Under the pieces are notes generated by a model. It was not told where the DNA came from and made no database searches. It worked only from the letters and a program-made list of their open reading frames with translations. Position numbers and translations under genes: made by a program. Positions 8,070 to 18,589 of a stretch of 64,000 bases of DNA are shown one piece after another. Each line of letters begins with the position of its first letter. The first letter of the stretch is position 1. Origin of the DNA: a virus; IMG/VR virus record IMGVR_UViG_3300045972_000132, positions 35,408 through 99,407 of that record; one strand, written 5' to 3'.

Positions 8070-10262
8070 ATGCCCGTCAATACTTTAACTAGCGCCAAGT
8101 TCGGCGGATACGACTTCGATACTCTGACTGACGAGCTTAAGGCACGCCTTCAGGTAAACTTCGCAGCCCAGTTTAACGACTTCGCCCAATCCTCCATGGC
8201 AATGGTTCTTTTGGACCAATTTGCATACGGTTTGAACAATCTAGCCTTCTATCTAGACCAACGCGCCACCGATAACTATCTAGTTACAGCTAGAACAGTT
8301 GGGGCCATTACTAAGCTGGCTAGACAACTCGGGTATAAGATCGCCCCAGCCACCGCATCTACAGTAGACGTTGATATCTATCTAACTAGCCAGTACGCCT
8401 TCGATGTACCACTTGCCAGAGGAAGTCAGCTAAGAAGCACCAACGGTATTATTTTCGAAACCTCCCAAGCTCTTACCTTCCCTTCCGGAACTCTTCCCAA
8501 CGTATCCAAGACAGTTTCCTGCTATCAGGGTCAAACCAATAGCCAAGTATTTACCTCTACTGGAACCCCTAATCAAAAATTCCAATTCAATGCCTTGGCC
8601 TCTAACTCCTTTATCGTTTCAGGATCAGTCATTGTAGATGTCGGAGGTAGTGCTTACACTGAAAGTAAATTCATTACCTTTGACCAAACCAACCAATTTG
8701 AAATCGACTACCAAGCATCACCTCCTACGATCATGTTCGGTGATGGTAATGCAGGTAATATTCCTCCAGTAACCTCAGCCATAACTGTTACCTACATTGT
8801 CTCTCAAGGCTCCTCCGGTCGAGTAACTCAAGGTTCCATCAATAGCCTAGTGACACCTCTAGTAGTCTCCGGTACCTCAATTGGAATGGTAATCAACAAC
8901 CCACTCAGTACAGTTGGTGGGGATGACCCTGAGAGTCTCTCAAGTATCCAAGCAAACGCCCCTAAGGTATTTGCTTCTAGGAATGTTGCGGTAACCCAAT
9001 CAGATTTTGAGGGCCTATCCAGTGCCTTCTCAGACCCAATCTTTGGTCGGGTGAGTGTCGCCAGGGCCGTGTCTACAAAATCCTCCGATACTGATGTTGA
9101 GCTTCAGAGTGCTACCTCTACGATTACAACCCTAGTGAGTGCTCCTGCCACCACGGTGGATGCCTTGGTTGCGGCTGCTGCGGTGAATACCACCGATGCT
9201 TCAGCACAAAATACTACGTTAGTTAGAAATCTAAACATCCTAGACTTAAAAACTACTGCCATTGGTACTGCCGCCACATCTGCTGCTACTGCCGCTGCGG
9301 ATGTCAAAGCCAAGTCTATCCAGTTTGTAAATGATACTTCTTCTGCACAAACAGCCATCAATGCAATTACAAATTCTTCCTCAGGTAGTGCTTACTCCCT
9401 GGTAAATGGATTCATCTCTTCCACTGGAGTATCTACCATAACTGCGGCTGACAAGGCCCTCTTACTGGGTTACTTGAGTACGATTCAATCTACCATAGAC
9501 TCTCTAGCCCCATCGTCTACTGCGATTAATGCTTCCGCTGCATCAATTTCAGCAGCCACCAATACAATCCTCGCCAGACTATCTGAAATCGGTACCACCA
9601 CTACCTCCGGTACAGTCTCAAACCTGATCAGCACTACCAACCAAGCTATCATGCTCGATGTGTCAGCCCTAAGTACCGCCCTAGGTAGCTGCCAAACTAC
9701 TGTCGATGCTGCCTATACTGGAGTTCAAGCTCAACTAGCTAGCATCCTATCTCACTATAATGCTCTGTTCTCCATGGACGCACGTTCAAACATTGTTACC
9801 GTACCGATTCTATCGAAGGACATCGACGGATTCTACGCAGCACCTTCCATGTCTCTAATTCTAGCCCTCCAGAGCTATCTAGACGCCCGTAAGGAAGTTA
9901 CCCAAGGAGTTGTCGTTACTTCTGGATCTTCTTCCCTTGTATACACAGCCATTACTATCCGACTAGGCATTGATAAATCCTTCATTCAATCCGCCGTTGT
10001 CTCTGACGTTACTGCGAAGGTAGACACGGTTCTGAAGAATAGAAAATTCGGTCAGACACTGTACTTGAAGGAAATCTATGACACCATCTACACGGTTGAC
10101 GGAGTTAAGTTCGCCAACGTAAAGATCACCGGTATTTCTGGTTTCAACACCATTGACAATGCCTTGGACTCTGATGGAAACCTAGTTGTTAAGGATACCT
10201 ACATTGTTACCAAGGACAGAACTAATTTCGTAGTAAACCCTGAAACCTACAAAGGACAGTAA
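8070..10262 (+). CDS. Baseplate wedge protein (gpJ / gp6-like) with helical insertion
   Basis: 730 residues. The N-terminus (LLDQFAYGLNNLAFYLDQRATDNYL) and the GGDDPESLSSIQANAPKVFA element near residue 290 are typical of the Baseplate_J family, which builds the wedge ring. Residues about 343-567 are a long Ala/Ser/Thr/Val-rich, apparently helical block breaking the family domain. After it the family pattern resumes (VPILSKDIDGFYAAPS, then SYLDARKEVTQGV). The insertion could project from the baseplate and hold fibers. The gene follows gp25 directly. Confidence 0.8.
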   Translation: MPVNTLTSAKFGGYDFDTLTDELKARLQVNFAAQFNDFAQSSMAMVLLDQFAYGLNNLAFYLDQRATDNYLVTARTVGAITKLARQLGYKIAPATASTVDVDIYLTSQYAFDVPLARGSQLRSTNGIIFETSQALTFPSGTLPNVSKTVSCYQGQTNSQVFTSTGTPNQKFQFNALASNSFIVSGSVIVDVGGSAYTESKFITFDQTNQFEIDYQASPPTIMFGDGNAGNIPPVTSAITVTYIVSQGSSGRVTQGSINSLVTPLVVSGTSIGMVINNPLSTVGGDDPESLSSIQANAPKVFASRNVAVTQSDFEGLSSAFSDPIFGRVSVARAVSTKSSDTDVELQSATSTITTLVSAPATTVDALVAAAAVNTTDASAQNTTLVRNLNILDLKTTAIGTAATSAATAAADVKAKSIQFVNDTSSAQTAINAITNSSSGSAYSLVNGFISSTGVSTITAADKALLLGYLSTIQSTIDSLAPSSTAINASAASISAATNTILARLSEIGTTTTSGTVSNLISTTNQAIMLDVSALSTALGSCQTTVDAAYTGVQAQLASILSHYNALFSMDARSNIVTVPILSKDIDGFYAAPSMSLILALQSYLDARKEVTQGVVVTSGSSSLVYTAITIRLGIDKSFIQSAVVSDVTAKVDTVLKNRKFGQTLYLKEIYDTIYTVDGVKFANVKITGISGFNTIDNALDSDGNLVVKDTYIVTKDRTNFVVNPETYKGQ

Positions 10263-10448
10263 ATGAGAGCACCTAAGATTAAAATAACCATGGAAGGTAA
10301 AGTGATTCGCACTGGCGAGATAATTGAGTGGACTGCGTGGGGCGAACCCGATTATTGGGGTAGATTTCAGAAAAAGTTCCACCCCTCAGATCTACACGAC
10401 ATAAAAGTTAAAGGTGGCCCTGTGAGAAGGGCCGCAATGGAGGATTAA
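10263..10448 (+). CDS. Small basic protein of the baseplate operon, unknown
   Basis: 61 residues, not recognised. It starts immediately after the wedge gene stop and its own stop overlaps the next start (TTAATG). It is rich in Lys and Trp (IIEWTAWGEPDYWGRFQKKFH), with no clear motif. Confidence 0.55.
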   Translation: MRAPKIKITMEGKVIRTGEIIEWTAWGEPDYWGRFQKKFHPSDLHDIKVKGGPVRRAAMED

Positions 10449-10810
10449 TGCTTCTACCCACCAACGGTATCTCCATCGCACAAGGAGAAGACCAGACGCT
10501 TGAAATCACGGTAACTGATTCTGCTGGAAATACAGAAGACCTTACAGGAGCCAGGTTAGTCCTAAATGTCAAAGCAGATCCTAGTGATAAGACTCCAGTT
10601 ATTTTAAAGACCACAGACAACGTTCAGCAAGCACAGATCATCAAGGCCCTAGCAGGTTACGTTAGGTTCTACATAACTTCAGCAGATACGAGCAAACTAG
10701 AACCTGCTCGATATTTCTATGATGTCTGGGTCATCCTTTCATCAGGCAAAAGATATCCGGTAATCAAAACTTCCGTATTCCAAGTAACAGGTTCTACTTT
10801 TAGATTTTAG
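10448..10810 (+). CDS. Beta-sandwich (BppU-N-like) structural protein
   Basis: 120 residues. The order QGEDQTLEITVTDSAG, LTGARLVLNVKAD, YVRFYITSADTSKLEPARYFYDVWV resembles the immunoglobulin-like N-terminal domain found in BppU-type upper baseplate proteins and many small phage baseplate genes. It probably joins fibers to the wedge. It stands directly before the first tailspike. Assignment is from pattern only. Confidence 0.5.
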   Translation: MLLPTNGISIAQGEDQTLEITVTDSAGNTEDLTGARLVLNVKADPSDKTPVILKTTDNVQQAQIIKALAGYVRFYITSADTSKLEPARYFYDVWVILSSGKRYPVIKTSVFQVTGSTFRF

Positions 10811-10818
10811 AGGATCAA

Positions 10819-13785
10819 ATGACTACATCAGCCAAAATGGGATGGCCCATCAGCAATCCTAGGGACAGCAGCTTCTACGACTCCTATATTGGCACCGTTG
10901 CAGCCATTGATGCGTCTGCCGCCGCTTTGAAGGAAGACCGAAATCTTATCATTCAAGGTCTTTCTAATCTTGTTCTAGCACCGGCTAGCAACCCCTCCGT
11001 AAGTTGGTCTAGCAATATCCTGATCTTCTCCCCCAATGGGTTCGTCCTCACGATTCCTCCAGGGTCTGCTAACGTCCTAGATGGGCAGATGCTTGTCGTT
11101 AATGTAGTACGCTCCCCTACGGGAAATGTAACTCTAACTCCCTATGTTTCTAGTGTAATAAACCAGCAGGTTGAATCCGTAGTTCTAGCCAGAAGAAGCG
11201 GAAATACCCTTCTATCTAGAGCGGGATTCCAAATCCCCGCTTCAGGATCCGGTACCACCGTAGCATCCTTCGTATCGGTTCCGTATTCAACCTCGATGAC
11301 AATTGATGCAGCCAACGGAACCTTGTTCCAAATAATTGCTACCAATGCAGTCAATTTTACAATCAACAACCCATCCACTTTCCAGTTCAACGGTCAGAGA
11401 ATTTCAATCCAAATTCTCAACCAAACCAGCCCCTCTGCAAATCTGGGTACCATCACATGGGGTTCTCAATATACTTTCCAGAACGCCTATAACAAGCCGA
11501 ACGCGGCTGGAAAGATAACCACGGTTGACTTTGTGTTGGATCAATCCGCAAGTAAATGGCGGGAAGTCTCTAGAAGCGAAACCGCCGTTACTGTTACGTC
11601 CTCAGGTCATCTTTTTGATGTTACTGCCTTTGGTGCCGATCCTACTGGAATTTCAGACTCACAACCGGGGTTCGCTGCTGCCTTAACGGCAATGGCGGCA
11701 GATACTCAAGCGGTCAACGGAGCCTCATGGGGTCCCGCAGGATATGCTACCTCTCCGATTGGACTTGCCAGCGGCGGTGAAATCTGGGTCCCTAGAGGGG
11801 TATATTTATTCAACAACCCTTTTCATATCGGTGCTTATGTAACTATCCGAGGTGAAAACTCCGTCCTAGTTGCTAAGGACTTCTCCACAGATATTTTTGT
11901 ATTTGATCAGATCTATCGTCAGCAAATATATAATCTACAGTTCCTTGGCGGTAGGTACCAAGTTACTGGCGTTAATGGTACCGATGATATTAGATTCTCA
12001 AACTGTGTTTGGTGTCACCCCGGTACTGCCGGTATCTATAATCAGTCAAATACCACTAATCGATGGCATTTTGAAGATTGTGATTTTCTTGGTCAATTCT
12101 CTGTTGGCTCTGGACAGATGTGGTTGTCATCTGGTGCAGCAACGGATGGTCGAGGTGGCGTCGATACACTGGTTATGCGGCGCTGCATGTGTCTATCGTC
12201 ACAGACTGTACCGTTCGTGTTTGGTCCAGGTGATTATCGTCTTAGCCAATGTTTCTTCGTACAAGGCGGTGTTGGAGCGTCTTGGTTTCAGCTATATGGA
12301 TCAAACCTTGTCATCACTGATAGTAAATTCACTGGTGAGTCCGGATCACCAAACTTGTTTGAACTTCGTCCACTAAACCGACCCGGTGATGGTTTTTATC
12401 CTCTTGATGGTAACAAGGGTAATATTCAACTAGTGGATAGCGTAATTTACTCACGCCAGTATATGTTCTATACTCTGCCTGAGAAGTTTGTGACGCGCGG
12501 TCTGTCTGGTGTGCAGGATGCATTTTATTTTGATTCAGGCATTTCTGAATATCAACTAGCCAATACCAACATTGAGGATTGGGAAATAGACTTCTCTAGC
12601 GGTAGAAACTGGGTGATGGCGTATAATTATAATGCCTCATGGCCGGTGACAAACCAGCGTATTCATTCAGATGTCATGAATAGACTTCTTTACAAAAACG
12701 GTCACAGAACAAACACGAATCAGAAGCCGACATCAGACCAGTTCCTTGGATATGCACGTTTAGGTCAATATCCGGTAGATGGTACTGCAATCTGGACCGG
12801 TGGTAACAATGGTATCTTCAACAACGTAACCCCAGTACGTCCGACTGACGCAGTTACTGGTCGTCAGGTATTTGAATTGACATCTACCGCTAACGGCGGA
12901 AACTTCACATTTGGACCATACGCAGGTTTATGGAATACGCTAGCAGGTCCAGGGCAATATACACTCTCTATTCCGGTCGAGGTGGTGACGCGCAGCACGC
13001 TCACGGTTAGAGTTGTGGCAGGTACAGCTAGCAGAAATAACGAACTTTCTACTGGACGCCATGTAATTAATCTTCCCTTTAGCTGGACTACACAGCCTAA
13101 GGTGTGGCACCCTAACACCATATATACACAGGGTGATATCGTAACAGTTGGTGGCGGCCCCTATGCTCCCGGCGCTTATGGTGTAACTCTGTACTGCATT
13201 TCAACAGGCACAAGCGCCAGTACATATACGCCAACGGGCGCAGGATCGTTCGCCTCGCCATATATCGACGGATCTGCTCAGTGGGTTCGTTTTGACTACA
13301 TGATGTATAATATCGGTGTCCCCGTCATGGCAAACGGTGACAAGGTACGTGTTGGGGATGCCCGTGTTTTCAAGGGTACTTATACTGGCGACGATTGGCG
13401 TGTAGTGACAGTTGGCGCTGCGATTCCGACACGCGGTACTTGGACTGCCGGTGATATTGTGGAGAATGGACAGCCACAGTCTGGATTTCCTATGGGCTGG
13501 GTATGTGCAACCTCCGGAACAATTGCCCCAGCTTGGACTACTAATACTGTTTATTATGCTGGCGACACTGTTCTAGCCAATGGTGCATATTGGATCTGTA
13601 CAAATCCAGACCTATCAGGACACACATCAGCATCGTCCGGTACCGGACCATCAAATTCACCTACCTACATATGGCCTGCGAACGATCTAGCTATCGCCCC
13701 ATTCTTCAATGATAATGGCGTTCAGTGGTGTTATTATAATGCCGGTGCAACTGCAACCTTCCTAGCCTACGGCTTAATCGGATAA
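10819..13785 (+). CDS. Tailspike / receptor-binding protein with pectate-lyase-type beta-helix (first)
   Basis: 988 residues; AGAGGA precedes the ATG. The N-terminal 60 residues (GWPISNPRDSSFYDSYIGTV) form a probable baseplate-attachment domain. Residues about 255-620 start with VTAFGADPTGISDSQPGF, the usual opening of Pectate_lyase_3 beta-helices, which cut or bind surface polysaccharide. The C-terminal third has carbohydrate-binding-like units (HPNTIYTQGDIV; GWVCATSGTIAPAW; TNTVYYAGDTV) and ends YGLIG. The next gene shares the beta-helix opening and the whole C-terminal pattern, so the two are paralogs. Base composition shifts from about 12.0 kb on, suggesting the distal part was acquired separately. 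Confidence 0.75.
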   Translation: MTTSAKMGWPISNPRDSSFYDSYIGTVAAIDASAAALKEDRNLIIQGLSNLVLAPASNPSVSWSSNILIFSPNGFVLTIPPGSANVLDGQMLVVNVVRSPTGNVTLTPYVSSVINQQVESVVLARRSGNTLLSRAGFQIPASGSGTTVASFVSVPYSTSMTIDAANGTLFQIIATNAVNFTINNPSTFQFNGQRISIQILNQTSPSANLGTITWGSQYTFQNAYNKPNAAGKITTVDFVLDQSASKWREVSRSETAVTVTSSGHLFDVTAFGADPTGISDSQPGFAAALTAMAADTQAVNGASWGPAGYATSPIGLASGGEIWVPRGVYLFNNPFHIGAYVTIRGENSVLVAKDFSTDIFVFDQIYRQQIYNLQFLGGRYQVTGVNGTDDIRFSNCVWCHPGTAGIYNQSNTTNRWHFEDCDFLGQFSVGSGQMWLSSGAATDGRGGVDTLVMRRCMCLSSQTVPFVFGPGDYRLSQCFFVQGGVGASWFQLYGSNLVITDSKFTGESGSPNLFELRPLNRPGDGFYPLDGNKGNIQLVDSVIYSRQYMFYTLPEKFVTRGLSGVQDAFYFDSGISEYQLANTNIEDWEIDFSSGRNWVMAYNYNASWPVTNQRIHSDVMNRLLYKNGHRTNTNQKPTSDQFLGYARLGQYPVDGTAIWTGGNNGIFNNVTPVRPTDAVTGRQVFELTSTANGGNFTFGPYAGLWNTLAGPGQYTLSIPVEVVTRSTLTVRVVAGTASRNNELSTGRHVINLPFSWTTQPKVWHPNTIYTQGDIVTVGGGPYAPGAYGVTLYCISTGTSASTYTPTGAGSFASPYIDGSAQWVRFDYMMYNIGVPVMANGDKVRVGDARVFKGTYTGDDWRVVTVGAAIPTRGTWTAGDIVENGQPQSGFPMGWVCATSGTIAPAWTTNTVYYAGDTVLANGAYWICTNPDLSGHTSASSGTGPSNSPTYIWPANDLAIAPFFNDNGVQWCYYNAGATATFLAYGLIG

Positions 13786-13789
13786 ACTT

Positions 13790-16360
13790 ATGACACTTAT
13801 TGCACCTAGAACACCGGGACCGTTCAATCCAACCACTGCTGCCGCTGCATTGGCAGCGGGCGTAAAATGGCAATACCCAAGCGGTATGACTTCAAAATGG
13901 GTCAACGTTCTCGACTTCGGAGCCGATCCTACCGGTACTGTTGACTCGTTAGCTGCTTTTACTGCTGCAATAGCTGCCGTGGCTGCTACAGGTTCAGGGG
14001 GAGCACCTCATCAGGCTGGATATGCTACCGGTGAACCTTCTGCACCATTTGGTGTCTACAGCGTTCCGACTCTATATATTCCAGCAGGCTCTTACATCTT
14101 TAGTGGTCCTTTCACAATTTCATCATACATGAGTGTAGTTGGAGATAATTGTTTTCTAATCCCTAAGGATTACAACACCGACTGCATGTTGATTGACCAA
14201 ACTAATCGCAAAAATATTTATGGAATCAAGTTCTTGGTTGGAAAAAATCAGATCAAAGTACTGGCGCATATGGACAACTTCTCCATCCGCCGCTGTTCAT
14301 TTATTCACCCCGGATACTGTGGCTTAAATAACTCTGAGTGGTTTGGTGCCCCAGTTACCACAGATTCGCCTGGAAATCCGCCTGCAACTGCTAAGTTCAA
14401 CGCAACCTTTAACGGAACCAACTTGACCGTAACCTCTATGATTTCGGGGACGATTCAAGTTCCAGGCGTCGGATTGAATGGTATGTCGGTTTACGCAGCG
14501 TGGGATCCTTATGATTACGCAGCTAGTCAGGCAGGAGTAACGAACTTCAACTTCGTTTCCCAGACCTCCGGTACCCCCGGTGGTGCTGGAGTTTATGTAA
14601 TCAACGCATCCCAACCCGTTGTAGGCCCATTCCATATTCAGGCATCTGTTCCGGCTGTAGGTACCCATGAGCTATGGATGGATGAGTGCGAGTTCCTTGG
14701 TCAGTACGGAGATACTTCAGGCAGCATGATGAACTGCTTCGGCAGCGATGTTACCTATTTGAACAATTGTCGAATTCACACATCGAAAGCAATTCCGTTT
14801 ATCTTAAACCACGGGGAATTTCGTATAACAAACAGCTTCTTCGTACAATCTGGTGGCGTTCAATCATGGTTCAAGGTTACGGATGGATTTCTATCTATCA
14901 ACAACTGCAAGATTACAGGCGAAACAGGTGCGGGGGCTATGTTTGAATATCACTCTTCCACAGGGGGTGATGGTGCCTATGCAATGGGGCCGGGGGTGGG
15001 GGGCATTCAGATCGTAGACTCTACAGTAGTATCAGCCCTCTTGAAGTTTTATAATCTTCCCACTTATCCTGTTAAAATCAAAGGCACCACTGGATCCTAT
15101 TACGGATTTTGGTTCGATACAGGTATTAATAATTTGCAACTTCAATCAGCGGATCTTGCTAGCTGGGATATAGATTGGGCTTATTCAAGCGCCATTCCCC
15201 CTCTTGCGGCCCCCGCTGTAGTGGGCAATAATCTAGCCCTAGCAACTTCGGTATTCCATAGGGTTCCACACAAATCCGACAAACATTCCTACCCACTATC
15301 TACGGACTTTCTTGGTTATGTTAGACCGGGTGGCTACCCTCAGGATGCCACAGTTATCACAGCCGCGCAGGGTGGTGGAGGTGGTGCAGCAGGATATACT
15401 TCAGTATATGCGACTGATTCCCGTTCAGGAACTTTTCTAATCAAGAACACTTCTACTACTGACGCATACGTGGCTACCTCCTTCTATGGAACGTCTATTC
15501 CACTTTCCATTGGTAAGGGGCAGTATACGCTGTCTCTACCCATCGAAATAGAAACCGATCACACTCTAATGTTCGGTATGTCCTACGGAGCAGTAAAACA
15601 ATTCTACACAATCTCGAAGGGTCGGCATGTTCTAAATCTTCCATTTACGGTTGATTTCGACGTAATCCCCGGTGTTCCAGGTACGACTGTAGCAGTTGGA
15701 GATATGGTTGGCTTCAATAGCAATGTCACCAACAATAACTTCGTTACTGTAAACATGGTAACTACTGCCGGAACTATTGGCGATTGGGATACTAAATCAT
15801 GGTTTGGTCCCGCACTTACCGGATCGTTTGATTTTCCCTTCCAGTGGACTGACGGCCACACTGCACAGCTTGTAAGCGTCGATGCTCACACTCTAGGGCT
15901 AAATTGCTATCGTATCCCTAGCGGCTGTAAGTTTAATTGGGGAGACTTTAGAATATTCCGAGGATATTACGATAGAGAAGAATGGGAGGTAATATCACAA
16001 GGAACTAGTATACCTGTAAAGGGCGTATGGCATGTCGGAGATAAGGTTGTCAATACTCTACCTACATCGGGGGGGCCAAGTGGTTGGGTATGTACTACCT
16101 CTGGTATCCTAGCCCCTGCGTGGACTCAAAATACTGCCTACTCAGTCGGTGATTTCGTATCCGCAAACAGCGTAATTTGGTCCTGCATCAAAGCTGGAAC
16201 CTCATTAGGATCTGGAACCGGCCCAACCAACTCGACTCAGATTTGGCCTACTGCAAATTATCAACAACATCCATACTTTAATGATAATGGTGTGTATTGG
16301 GTATATATTGCTGCTACAGGTACCCCGGCAGTCTTCTCACCCTATGGGCTAATAGGATAA
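13790..16360 (+). CDS. Tailspike / receptor-binding protein with pectate-lyase-type beta-helix (second)
   Basis: 856 residues. Residues 38-50 (VNVLDFGADPTGTVDS) open a beta-helix like that of the previous gene, and the C-terminal units (GWVCTTSGILAPAW, final YGLIG) are shared. The N-terminus differs: PFNPTTAAAALAAGVKW resembles the start of the following fiber, not of the first tailspike. Relative to its paralog it has about 110 extra residues (roughly 182-291, nucleotides 14333-14662) inserted in the beta-helix, probably a separate adhesin domain. Upstream spacing is tight, with only a weak GGA as ribosome-binding site. Confidence 0.75.
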   Translation: MTLIAPRTPGPFNPTTAAAALAAGVKWQYPSGMTSKWVNVLDFGADPTGTVDSLAAFTAAIAAVAATGSGGAPHQAGYATGEPSAPFGVYSVPTLYIPAGSYIFSGPFTISSYMSVVGDNCFLIPKDYNTDCMLIDQTNRKNIYGIKFLVGKNQIKVLAHMDNFSIRRCSFIHPGYCGLNNSEWFGAPVTTDSPGNPPATAKFNATFNGTNLTVTSMISGTIQVPGVGLNGMSVYAAWDPYDYAASQAGVTNFNFVSQTSGTPGGAGVYVINASQPVVGPFHIQASVPAVGTHELWMDECEFLGQYGDTSGSMMNCFGSDVTYLNNCRIHTSKAIPFILNHGEFRITNSFFVQSGGVQSWFKVTDGFLSINNCKITGETGAGAMFEYHSSTGGDGAYAMGPGVGGIQIVDSTVVSALLKFYNLPTYPVKIKGTTGSYYGFWFDTGINNLQLQSADLASWDIDWAYSSAIPPLAAPAVVGNNLALATSVFHRVPHKSDKHSYPLSTDFLGYVRPGGYPQDATVITAAQGGGGGAAGYTSVYATDSRSGTFLIKNTSTTDAYVATSFYGTSIPLSIGKGQYTLSLPIEIETDHTLMFGMSYGAVKQFYTISKGRHVLNLPFTVDFDVIPGVPGTTVAVGDMVGFNSNVTNNNFVTVNMVTTAGTIGDWDTKSWFGPALTGSFDFPFQWTDGHTAQLVSVDAHTLGLNCYRIPSGCKFNWGDFRIFRGYYDREEWEVISQGTSIPVKGVWHVGDKVVNTLPTSGGPSGWVCTTSGILAPAWTQNTAYSVGDFVSANSVIWSCIKAGTSLGSGTGPTNSTQIWPTANYQQHPYFNDNGVYWVYIAATGTPAVFSPYGLIG

Positions 16361-16364
16361 TAAA

Positions 16365-18584
16365 ATGACACTAAAGTTCACAACATCCTCTTACGATCCG
16401 ACAGCCGCTGCTGCCGACCTTACGAAGGGAATCCTCTGGGAGCAAGAGTTTCCTATTGCCACAAAGGGTGACATGCGGGTAGGTACTGCCGCAAATAAAA
16501 CAGTGAATCTAACAGTAGGTTCAGATGGTAAAATACTGGTAGCTGATAGTACCCAAACGGGAGGTATGCGTTGGGACACACTAGCGGCATTAGGGATCGC
16601 TACCACCGCAGCCACCGTTGCATTAAATCCCGGTTCTGCTCAGACCGGGGCCACAGTCCAACTTACTGGTGCATCCAACATCAGCACCCTCGACTTAACA
16701 TCTCTCGGAACCGGCGCTGTTCTTCGTCTTCACGGATCTAATACCGCATCTTGGATGATCCTTGGTGACGGTGCCATTGGTACGAATGCTAACACCCCTA
16801 ATTCACCAGCATTCCAAGGTACAGGTAATGGGCTTGGCGCTGGCGGAGTTTTCTATGGTGGAACTAGCGGGTTAGGTGTTCGTGGTCAAGGATATGGCAC
16901 GAACCAGGGTGTACTAGGTGTGGGTGGCGATGGTGCCGGTGTAAGTGGTGTTGGCGTTCACGGGCAAGGTGGAAATACTAGTCACGGTGTTATTGGAATA
17001 GGTGGAGCTACTTCTGGACATGGTGTAGTTGGAACAGCAGGCGGTTCAGGCATCGGAGGAGTATTTACTGGAACAGTTACTAACCCTGGTGTCCAGGCAA
17101 CTGGCGGTTCGTCTGGTGGAGTTGGTCTATATGCCGCAGGCGGCTCGGGTGGATCTGGATCAGCCTACGGTGCGGATATTGTGGGTGGTGCCTTGGGTCA
17201 CGGACTTAGGGCAACCGCAACTGGCAACGGATACTATGGTGGTTTATTCTATGGCGGGCCTGGAACTGGCGGCGGTATCCAAGCTACTGGTGGCGGAACA
17301 GGCTCAGGTGGACAGTTCGTTGGTGGTGCTACAAATGGCGCAGGCGCAACTGGAACCGGTATCGGCGCGGGGTCGGGTCTTGTTGGAATATCAGGCAACA
17401 CAGGCGTTGGACACGGCCTCCAAGGTATTGCTATGGATATTGGGCAAGGCGCAGACCTTTATGGCGGTCTAAATGGTGGATATGGCGCAGCCTCCACTGC
17501 GCGTGGGGGTAATTCAAACGGGTTTGTCGGCACTGGACATGGTGGTGGTGCTGGTGTTTATGGTATTGGCGGGGCCAATGGTCACGGTATTCAAGGTACA
17601 GGTCAGGGCACCGGCATGGGCGGTAACTTCGGTGGCGGCGCAGGTGTTTCAGGTAATGAGCATGGTATCTATGCCGTAGGTGGTTCTAATGCTGGATATG
17701 GCGCGTTTGCTCAGTCAAATACCAACTATAGTGCAGTTTATGGCCTATGCACAGGAGCAAGCACTGGGTCTGGTGTTCAAGGTATTAAGTGGAATGGTGG
17801 CGGTGGCTGGGCTGGATATTTCCAAGCCACAACTGGAGCAGATGGTGGTATTAGATCAGAGACACAGGGCACATCAGGCATTGCTGGGTTTTTCTTTCAG
17901 TCAAATGCTTCTACTGGAACCGGGCAGGCTATTTATGCACAAGCTGACGGTGCAGGCCCAGGAATTGAAGTTTACGGTGGCACAACTGGCGTTGCCTCAT
18001 ACGGCATCTACGCCCACGGTAGATCCAACACCCCCGTAATCCTTGCACTCAATGCAAACGCAGGGGGTAACGCATGTGGTATTCGTGCCATCGGTGGCGG
18101 CGCGGCAGTAGGTGCCCAATTCCAAGGTAACTCCGTTCGTGGGCAGGTTTTGTTTGAGCCGTCCACTACTACACCAACGACACCGCTCGATGGTGAACTC
18201 TGGGTAGAAAATATCGGCGCTGGCGTTATGAGTTTCTGTGCTCACCTTAATAGCCAGAATAAGGTGCTTAGTCATGCATTTTGGACTCTAACATACTCAG
18301 CCAGTATCACGCCTATTGCAGGACCGGATACTCAAAGCATCGTGCCAAATAACGGCACTGCATTTACAATCAATGCTCCTGCTCTTGCATTCTCTGGTGC
18401 AATTTTAAATATTCAAATTAAGAACACCTTTGGTACACTAGGTGCTCTTACGTTTGCAGCAGCTTATAAGACAGGTGCAGCTTGGACGCAACCCGCAAAC
18501 GGATTCTCGCGTACCATTACCTTTATGTACAACGGTACCGACTGGATTGAAATCAGTAGAACAGCCGCTGACGTTTCCAATTAA
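16365..18584 (+). CDS. Glycine-rich tail fiber protein
   Basis: 739 residues. The N-terminus (YDPTAAAADLTKGILW) matches the start of the second tailspike and is probably a common docking segment. Residues about 140-590 are a repetitive Gly-rich region with units like GVxGxGGATSGHGVVG and GVFTG, resembling polyglycine or triple beta-helix fiber shafts. A conserved DGELWVENIGAGVM-type segment, also common in fiber C-termini, appears near residue 610. The remaining C-terminal domain is beta-rich. A similar shaft occurs in the gene at 25890. Confidence 0.7.
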   Translation: MTLKFTTSSYDPTAAAADLTKGILWEQEFPIATKGDMRVGTAANKTVNLTVGSDGKILVADSTQTGGMRWDTLAALGIATTAATVALNPGSAQTGATVQLTGASNISTLDLTSLGTGAVLRLHGSNTASWMILGDGAIGTNANTPNSPAFQGTGNGLGAGGVFYGGTSGLGVRGQGYGTNQGVLGVGGDGAGVSGVGVHGQGGNTSHGVIGIGGATSGHGVVGTAGGSGIGGVFTGTVTNPGVQATGGSSGGVGLYAAGGSGGSGSAYGADIVGGALGHGLRATATGNGYYGGLFYGGPGTGGGIQATGGGTGSGGQFVGGATNGAGATGTGIGAGSGLVGISGNTGVGHGLQGIAMDIGQGADLYGGLNGGYGAASTARGGNSNGFVGTGHGGGAGVYGIGGANGHGIQGTGQGTGMGGNFGGGAGVSGNEHGIYAVGGSNAGYGAFAQSNTNYSAVYGLCTGASTGSGVQGIKWNGGGGWAGYFQATTGADGGIRSETQGTSGIAGFFFQSNASTGTGQAIYAQADGAGPGIEVYGGTTGVASYGIYAHGRSNTPVILALNANAGGNACGIRAIGGGAAVGAQFQGNSVRGQVLFEPSTTTPTTPLDGELWVENIGAGVMSFCAHLNSQNKVLSHAFWTLTYSASITPIAGPDTQSIVPNNGTAFTINAPALAFSGAILNIQIKNTFGTLGALTFAAAYKTGAAWTQPANGFSRTITFMYNGTDWIEISRTAADVSN

Positions 18585-18589
18585 TACTA

